Below are positions 47,019 to 52,238 of a stretch of 52,238 nucleotides of DNA, piece after piece. The stretch covers positions 1 to 52,238 of the forward strand of contig JAAYPT010000014.1 in assembly GCA_012519695.1 (NCBI GenBank), given 5' to 3'. The notes under the pieces are model-generated. The model did not search any database and was not told the DNA's origin. It was given only the letters and a program-made list of their open reading frames with translations. Source of the DNA: Clostridiales bacterium. GTDB taxonomy: Bacteria; Bacillota; Clostridia; Lachnospirales; Lachnospiraceae. Each line of letters opens with the position of its first letter. Positions within the stretch are counted from its first letter, which is position 1. Made by a program: the position numbers and the translations under genes.

Positions 47019-47768
47019 ATGAGTGAAAAAGTTTTAGCAGTAGCAGCAGGACATGAAATTACCGAAGGAGAAGTAAACGATTTAATTAAAAATTATCCAC
47101 CAGAGCAGCAGATTTATATGTCTAGTCCACAGGCAAAGCAGCAGGTGTTAGAGCAGATTATTGCATTCCATTTATTTCATCAAATGGCAATTGATGAGAA
47201 AATTCCAGAATCTAAAGAATATAAAGATATGATAGAAAAAATGCAGGTAGAATTAGCAAGTCATATGGCAGCTACCAGTGTCATCGAAAACATCAAAGTA
47301 GATGAGGCAGAAGAAAAGGCATTCTACGAAGAAAATCCAGACTTATTTGTAGCAAAACCACAGGTAAATGCAAAACATATTTTAGTAGATAGTGAAGATT
47401 CTGCAAATGATATTGCAAAGGAAATTGCAGAAGGACTTGCATTTGAAGAAGCAGCAAAGAAATATTCTACTTGCCCATCCAAAGAACAGGGCGGAGATTT
47501 GGGATATTTCTCCAAGGGACAGATGGTACCGGAGTTTGAAAAGGCAGCTTTTGAAGGTGAAGTTGGAAAAGTAATCGGACCAGTACAGACACAGTTTGGT
47601 TATCATTTGATTCGTGTAGAGGATAAAAAAGAAGGTTCTACAATTCCATTTGAACAGGTGAAAGATCAGATTCATCAGCAGTTGATTCAGACAAAGCAGA
47701 AGGAAGTATATGACGCAAAAGTAAAAGAACTTGAGTCAAAATACGGCGTAGAACGTAAGGACATTTAA
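47019..47768 (+). CDS. Peptidyl-prolyl isomerase, parvulin type (cytoplasmic PrsA/PpiC-like)
   Basis: A 249-residue protein with an N-terminal SurA-like helical chaperone segment (about 1-100: GHEITEGEVNDLIKNYPPEQ, QVLEQIIAFHLFHQMAIDE) and a parvulin isomerase domain (about 113-205: NAKHILVDSEDSANDIAKEI, YSTCPSKEQGGDLGYFSKGQ, FGYHLIRVEDKKEG). The catalytic His pair and Cys/Asp of parvulins are in place. No signal peptide or lipobox is present, so unlike PrsA it works in the cytoplasm. The start is ATG 47019 with a weak ribosome site (TAGAAAGAAC). It likely aids folding of proline-rich chains. Confidence 0.88.
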   Translation: MSEKVLAVAAGHEITEGEVNDLIKNYPPEQQIYMSSPQAKQQVLEQIIAFHLFHQMAIDEKIPESKEYKDMIEKMQVELASHMAATSVIENIKVDEAEEKAFYEENPDLFVAKPQVNAKHILVDSEDSANDIAKEIAEGLAFEEAAKKYSTCPSKEQGGDLGYFSKGQMVPEFEKAAFEGEVGKVIGPVQTQFGYHLIRVEDKKEGSTIPFEQVKDQIHQQLIQTKQKEVYDAKVKELESKYGVERKDI

Positions 47769-47789
47769 AAATAATAAAGGGGTGAAGAG

Positions 47790-48926
47790 ATGAAAAAATC
47801 CACCAAATATTTTAAAATTGCACTGAATTTGTTGGTAGCGATATTTGTAATTGTAGTATTGTGTGTGTTGGTTCCAAAACTGTTAGTATTTTTTATGCCA
47901 TTTGTAGTTGGATGGATTATATCTATGATTGCTAATCCACTGGTACGGTTACTGGAACGAAAGTTGAAGGTCGTTAGAAAACATGGTTCTATGATAACGA
48001 TTATCGGAGTATTGGTAGTTGTTATTTTAGCGGGATATTTAGCGGGAGCTAAGTTAGTATCAGAGACTGTCAATATGGTAAATGGACTTCCTAAGATATA
48101 TGACAATTTCAAAGAAGAATTTGAAGAAATTGGAAATAATATGCAAGGATTTTATGATAAACTGCCGGCTAATATGCAGAAAAATATTTCGGAAGTGACG
48201 GATAATTTATCAGGATATTTGAGTGGAGCAGTAAAAGCAATCGGTCAGCCAACTTTTGAGGCAGCAGGAAATTTTGCAAAGAATGTTCCGGGAACACTGA
48301 TTGCTATAATCATGAGCATTTTGTCAGCATACTTTTTTACAGCAGATCGAGACAATATTTTGGCTCTGCTAAAGAAAAGTATGCCGGAAAGTGTGTGGAA
48401 TCGTTGTTCCGGTGTTATCAATGATTTAAAACATGTAGTGGGCGGCTACTTCAAGGCACAGTTTAAAATCATGGGGGTTGTGTATGTAATTCTTGTGATA
48501 GGGCTTTGGATTTTAAAAGTGGACTATGTATTGTTGGTAGCACTGCTTATTGCATTTTTGGATGCATTGCCGTTTTTTGGAACGGGTACTGTATTAGGTC
48601 CTTGGGCTATTTTAAAGATATTGTCCAAAGATTATAAAATGGCAGTGGGACTGATTATCTTGTATCTGGTTACTCAGTTGGTTCGTCAGATTATTCAGCC
48701 AAAGGTGGTAGGCGATACCATAGGAATGAATCCTCTGGCAACATTGATTTTTATGTATATTGGATACAAGTTTAGCAGTATTATCGGAATGATTGTTGCT
48801 GTTCCAATCGGAATGATATTAATTAACCTGTACAAAGCAGGTGTTTTTGATAATCAGATGCGATGTGTAAAAGAATTGGTACATGATATCAATGAATTTC
48901 GGAAATTAGATAAAAAGGAGGAGTAG
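47790..48926 (+). CDS. AI-2E family transporter
   Basis: A 378-residue membrane protein of the AI-2E/YdiK/TqsA family with about seven helices. An N-terminal pair (ALNLLVAIFVIVVLCVLVPK, FFMPFVVGWIISMIANPLVR) is followed by a long amphipathic loop (about 100-175). The C-terminal core includes the family motif ALLIAFLDALPFFGTGTVLG (about 253-272) and QPKVVGDTIGMNPLATLIFM. Members export small molecules or act as Na+/H+ antiporters; transport of autoinducer-2 is proven for only a few. ATG 47790 follows AAGGGGTGAAGAG, and the stop is 6 nt before the peptidase gene, indicating one transcript. Confidence 0.9.
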   Translation: MKKSTKYFKIALNLLVAIFVIVVLCVLVPKLLVFFMPFVVGWIISMIANPLVRLLERKLKVVRKHGSMITIIGVLVVVILAGYLAGAKLVSETVNMVNGLPKIYDNFKEEFEEIGNNMQGFYDKLPANMQKNISEVTDNLSGYLSGAVKAIGQPTFEAAGNFAKNVPGTLIAIIMSILSAYFFTADRDNILALLKKSMPESVWNRCSGVINDLKHVVGGYFKAQFKIMGVVYVILVIGLWILKVDYVLLVALLIAFLDALPFFGTGTVLGPWAILKILSKDYKMAVGLIILYLVTQLVRQIIQPKVVGDTIGMNPLATLIFMYIGYKFSSIIGMIVAVPIGMILINLYKAGVFDNQMRCVKELVHDINEFRKLDKKEE

Positions 48927-48932
48927 TAGAAA

Positions 48933-50633
48933 ATGGACACATTTAAGTTTGAAGAGATAGAATATGTACGCCCTGATTTTGAGGGAATGAAAAAAGTTTG
49001 GGAAGAAGAAACTGAGAAAATCAAAAAGGCAACTTCTTATGCTGAAGTAAAGGATGCCATGGGCAGAATCGAAAAAGCAGAGGGAAATATGTCTACCATG
49101 ATGAATGTTTGCAGTATTCGAAATACATTGAATACTACAGATGAATTTTACGAAAAAGAGATAGAGTATGTGCAGAATACATATCCAACAGTTATGGAAA
49201 GTGCAATGGAATACTATAAGGCAGTCTTGACAAGTTCATTTAGAAAAGACATTGAAGAAGAGTACGGAGAGGAAGTTCTCGTAGCTATGCAACGTGAGGT
49301 AGATAGCTTTAATCCGGCATTGGTTCCTTTTTTGCAGAAGGAAGGAGAATTAACTACCAGATATCAGAAAATGATGGCGACAGCACAGATACCGTTCCGT
49401 GGAAAAACGTATAACCTTTACGGAATCGAGAAGTTCTTTGAGCATCCGGACCGTCAAACCAGAAAAGAAGCGTTTAAGGCATATTCAGATTTCTATCATG
49501 GAAATGAAGCGGAATTAGAAGAAATTTTTGCCCAGTTGATTACAGTAAGAAATGAAATGGGAAAGGCTCTTGGAGATGAAAACTTTATCCCATTAGGATA
49601 TAAACAGCAGGGTAGAAGTGATTATGGACAGGAAGAAGTAGCTTCTTTCCGTGAACAGGTGCGTAAGGAAATCGTACCTCTTTGTGAAAAATTATACAAG
49701 GCTCAGGCAAAGCGTATCGGTGTGGATGAAATCAAAGTGTATGATGAAAAGTTTGTGTTCCCGGATGGAAATGCAGAACCGGCCGGTGATGATGACTATA
49801 TGATTGAACAGGCAAGAAAAATGTATCATGATATGAGTCCGGAAACCGGAGAATTTATAGACTTTATGATTGAGCATCACTTAATGGACTTGAAGAATAA
49901 AGAGAATAAGGCATCTACCGGTTATATGACTTTTCTGGTAGATTATAAGGCACCATATGTATTCTCATGCTTTAATCATACCATTTTTGATATGCAGGTA
50001 TTAAGCCATGAATTAGGTCATGCATTTGCAGGATATCAGGCAATGAGACATCAGCCGATTTCAGCTTATTACAGTGAATCTACAGATATTGCAGAGATTC
50101 ATTCCATGTCCATGGAACAGTTTGCATATCCATATGCAGAACAGTTTTTTGGAAAAGATGCAGATAAATATCGTTTTGCACATTTACAGGAGGCAATTAC
50201 ATTTGTACCGTTTGGAGTGGCAGTAGATGAATTCCAGCATATTGTATACGCACATCCGGAATTAACACCCAAAGAGCGTACTTATGAATGGCATAAGTTA
50301 GAAGAAAAATATATGCCATGGAGAAAGTATGAAGATGATGAGTTTATGGAGCGTGGTGGTTATTGGTATCACAAACTTCATATCTACTTATATCCATTCT
50401 ATTATATTAACTATACCTTAACGACTATGGGAGCTATGGAGTTCAAAAAGCGTTATGAGGAAAATAGAGAACAGGCATGGAAAGATTATTTGAATCTTTG
50501 TAATGCAGGTGGAAGTAAGAGCTATTTAGGATTGTTAAAGACAGCAAATCTTTCGGTACCTTTTGAAGAAGGAAGTGTTGCAAAGGCAATTTCCTATGCA
50601 AAGGAAATATTGTTAAAAGCAATCGGAGAATAG
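48933..50633 (+). CDS. M3 family oligoendopeptidase
   Basis: A 566-residue cytoplasmic zinc peptidase that should cut short peptides (PepF/thimet group). The zinc site is LSHELGHAFAGYQ (HExxH, about 352), with the third ligand Glu about 28 residues later in TDIAEIHSMSME. The N-terminal helical half (about 1-200) narrows the active-site channel to oligopeptides. A late HIYLYPFYYINYTLTTMGAM matches the conserved Tyr-rich M3 segment that binds the transition state. ATG 48933 follows AAAAGGAGGAGTAGTAGAAA. A terminator with a T run follows and also serves the converging gene. Confidence 0.95.
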   Translation: MDTFKFEEIEYVRPDFEGMKKVWEEETEKIKKATSYAEVKDAMGRIEKAEGNMSTMMNVCSIRNTLNTTDEFYEKEIEYVQNTYPTVMESAMEYYKAVLTSSFRKDIEEEYGEEVLVAMQREVDSFNPALVPFLQKEGELTTRYQKMMATAQIPFRGKTYNLYGIEKFFEHPDRQTRKEAFKAYSDFYHGNEAELEEIFAQLITVRNEMGKALGDENFIPLGYKQQGRSDYGQEEVASFREQVRKEIVPLCEKLYKAQAKRIGVDEIKVYDEKFVFPDGNAEPAGDDDYMIEQARKMYHDMSPETGEFIDFMIEHHLMDLKNKENKASTGYMTFLVDYKAPYVFSCFNHTIFDMQVLSHELGHAFAGYQAMRHQPISAYYSESTDIAEIHSMSMEQFAYPYAEQFFGKDADKYRFAHLQEAITFVPFGVAVDEFQHIVYAHPELTPKERTYEWHKLEEKYMPWRKYEDDEFMERGGYWYHKLHIYLYPFYYINYTLTTMGAMEFKKRYEENREQAWKDYLNLCNAGGSKSYLGLLKTANLSVPFEEGSVAKAISYAKEILLKAIGE

Positions 50634-50649
50634 TATAAGAGCAGCAAAG

Positions 50650-50705
50650 AAAAGACCAAAGTTTCAGTATTATTTTAGTAAGTGATATTGGACTTCGGTC
50701 TTTTT
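50650..50705. terminator. Terminator between the M3 peptidase and the converging SpoVB-like gene
   Basis: AAAGACCAAAGT (50650-50661) pairs with ACTTCGGTCTTT (about 50692-50703), with further A/T pairing inside, and TTTTT follows on +. On the minus strand an equivalent A-to-T run follows the stem, so it can act in both directions. Confidence 0.82.
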
Positions 50706-50711
50706 ATGATA

Positions 50712-52046
50712 TTACTTATTTTTTCTTGAAAGAACTGCAATAGAAGCCAGAGCCATAACAATCTGACTGATTAAAGTTCCCCAAAGATAGGCCTTGATAC
50801 CAAATGACGGAATTTCCCATACCACGGAAACAATGCGAAGAGATAATCCTACCATATTCAGGGTAAAGGTAGTGGTTGTTTTTCCAAGTCCATTTAAAAT
50901 ACTACTTAAAGTAGTAGAAAGGTATAAAAAAGGACACATCCATCCAAGGATGACAATAAATGTTCCGGCGAGTTCATTTGCAAACAGAACTTTTCCCATC
51001 CAATTTCCCAGAAGAAGAAAAGAAACTGTACAGAGAAATCCAAGAAACAGGCAGTAAAAACAGGTTTTTCGGATTGCATTTCGAATATAGTGCTGGTCTT
51101 CTTTTTCCTGAGCTTCTGCGATGGCAGGAAGCAACATTACCGAAACAGAATTGGTAATAACAGAGGGAAACAGAACCATAGGGAGAGCCATACCAGTCAA
51201 TACGCCGTAAACACTTAAGGATTCCGATACGGAATAGCCGTAATTTCGTAACTGTCCCGGAATCATGGTAGCCTCAATACTTTGTAAAAGGTTTACCAGT
51301 ACACGATTGGCAGAAAGCGGCGTAGACATTAAAAAAATCTGTTTTAAGCCTAAAAGTTTGCTACCATAGCATTTTCCTCTTCCGAGAAAAGAAATGGAAT
51401 AGAGGACTGCACCAAATTCTCCGGCAACCAATCCCCAAACAGCAATGTTGACAGTAACAGGATAGTGACGTTCCAAACAAATCTGATAAAGCACAAAGAC
51501 ACAGACCACACGAATTACCTGTTCTACAAGTTGCGAGGTGGCAGGAACAAAGGTCTTTTTAAGACCATAGTAATAACCGTTAATACAGGCATGAATAGCA
51601 CCAAAAGGAACCGTCAGGGAAAGGATTTCCAATAGAACCTGGCAACGTGGTTCATCTAAAAAGAATACGGCAAGTGGTGTTGCAAAATGATAAAGAAAAA
51701 TTGTGCATAAAAAGGATAAAAACAGTGAAAGAATAAGACCAGTAGTCAGGTAACAACGGTCGTTGCACAAACCGGTATTTTGGGATGGAACGCCGTTACT
51801 GCAAGAAGCAGCAACAGCCTGGGCGGTAAAACGTGAAATGGCAGTTTGAATCCCGGAAACAGTGAGGGAGAAAGTTAAGGCATAGAGGGGGAAAATCAGT
51901 TGGTAAATACCAACACCTTCTGCACCAATCGTTTGGGAAAGGAATATTCTATAAAAGAAACCGATAATTCGTGAAATGAGTCCGGCAATGGTTAAAAGTA
52001 GTGTTCCGGTAAGCAGAGGGTGACTTTGCAGGGATTTAGAATTCAT
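50712..52046 (-). CDS. SpoVB/MurJ-type polysaccharide flippase (MOP superfamily)
   Basis: A 444-residue protein with about twelve to fourteen membrane helices. The N-terminal segment GTLLLTIAGLISRIIGFFYR and IGAEGVGIYQLIFPLYALTF are the SpoVB/polysaccharide-biosynthesis hallmarks. Later helices (VLFPSVITNSVSVMLLPAIA, VILGWMCPFLYLSTTLSSIL) match the MATE-like fold. It should flip a lipid-linked sugar during cell-wall or spore-cortex synthesis. The start is ATG at 52044-52046 with GGAGGACC directly upstream; a longer frame to 52130 adds 28 residues without a ribosome site. Its relation to sporulation (SpoVB) is by family, supported by a spore protein in this window. The 192 bp upstream show nothing I can support. 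Confidence 0.88.
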   Translation of the reverse strand: MNSKSLQSHPLLTGTLLLTIAGLISRIIGFFYRIFLSQTIGAEGVGIYQLIFPLYALTFSLTVSGIQTAISRFTAQAVAASCSNGVPSQNTGLCNDRCYLTTGLILSLFLSFLCTIFLYHFATPLAVFFLDEPRCQVLLEILSLTVPFGAIHACINGYYYGLKKTFVPATSQLVEQVIRVVCVFVLYQICLERHYPVTVNIAVWGLVAGEFGAVLYSISFLGRGKCYGSKLLGLKQIFLMSTPLSANRVLVNLLQSIEATMIPGQLRNYGYSVSESLSVYGVLTGMALPMVLFPSVITNSVSVMLLPAIAEAQEKEDQHYIRNAIRKTCFYCLFLGFLCTVSFLLLGNWMGKVLFANELAGTFIVILGWMCPFLYLSTTLSSILNGLGKTTTTFTLNMVGLSLRIVSVVWEIPSFGIKAYLWGTLISQIVMALASIAVLSRKNK

Positions 52047-52238
52047 AGGTCCTCCGAAAGAAAAAATAGTTCTATTTAATGTATGTAAAAAAATACTTTG
52101 AAATGCATGGAACTTCTTGAGTTTCCGCAAATTGCATTTGAAAGGTGAATAAATCTAACTAAAATGCCAATCTGCCATATTTTGAAAGGATTTATGTGGT
52201 AGTTCTTTGACTAGAGGCACTTTAACAAGCCCCGTCTA

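Noticed and set aside
52047-52238. Possible IS or coding remnant at the right window edge
   Set aside because: Short open stretches exist on both strands but are interrupted by stops and match no family that I can name with confidence. Nothing was annotated.

Overview
The window looks like a chromosomal segment of a low-GC, spore-forming Clostridia, most likely a Lachnospiraceae. The evidence is the AT-rich codon use, an alpha/beta-type small acid-soluble spore protein, a SpoVB-type flippase, an LPXTG pilus operon of gut-Clostridia type, the order tig-clpP-clpX-lon-engB, and many GNAT acetyltransferases. I cannot assign a genus from sequence alone. Almost all genes run on the + strand. The exceptions are a CYTH protein, the spore protein, an AraC regulator and the SpoVB-like protein. 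I see no tRNA, rRNA or CRISPR array.

Layout. 1-720: the right end of an IS3-type insertion sequence abuts the C-terminal remnant of a YdcF/DUF218 gene, followed by degenerate sequence. 837-5539: a GNAT gene behind a possible leader-peptide switch, an MBL-fold hydrolase, a frameshifted GNAT, another GNAT, an SseB-like protein and a DUF368 (PopT-type) lipid-carrier translocase. 5559-9888: CYTH protein, spore protein, and an AraC/cupin regulator divergent from a GH13 alpha-glucosidase and a maltose-acetyltransferase-like gene, which together form a small sugar-use locus.

10001-23184 is the most unusual region: a surface-structure operon. It encodes a 1984-residue LPXTG adhesin, a SpaH/EbpB-type major pilin, a class C sortase, a non-anchored pilin-like protein, two short secreted proteins with SipW-type signal sequences, a membrane/cell-wall protein with a variant sorting signal, and a MucBP-like domain fused to an ER-type (SipW-like) signal peptidase. 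It combines sortase-pilus parts with TasA/SipW-type parts. The adhesin/pilin junction carries a poly(A) tract that leaves the pilin start codon out of frame by one base. A hairpin with a short T run separates the pilin from the sortase.

23278-28224: a transglutaminase-like lipoprotein, then a compact type IV pilus-like set (PilC/GspF, four small pilin-like membrane proteins, PilT) with no PilB, PilD or PilM-Q in view. 28233-29939: a DJ-1/PfpI protein, then a Ca/Na-type exchanger behind what I read as a yybP-ykoY (Mn2+) riboswitch with a mutually exclusive terminator. 29949-34079: a heterodimeric ABC exporter behind a promoter with an overlapping palindrome, a 28-codon leader ORF, several hairpins and a strong terminator. 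This is the architecture expected of an attenuated, drug-inducible pump. 34113-36994: four GNATs and a PD-(D/E)XK-like protein.

37262-52046 is mostly core genome: trigger factor, ClpP, ClpX, Lon and EngB (protein quality control and ribosome assembly), directly followed by a zinc-type ABC uptake system, then LarB, a cytoplasmic parvulin, an AI-2E family membrane protein, an M3 oligoendopeptidase and, on the opposite strand, a SpoVB/MurJ-type flippase.

Three single-base frameshifts or frame anomalies lie at homopolymers (GNAT at about 2343, the adhesin 3' end, the pilin start). Base-call error must be excluded before reading biology into them.
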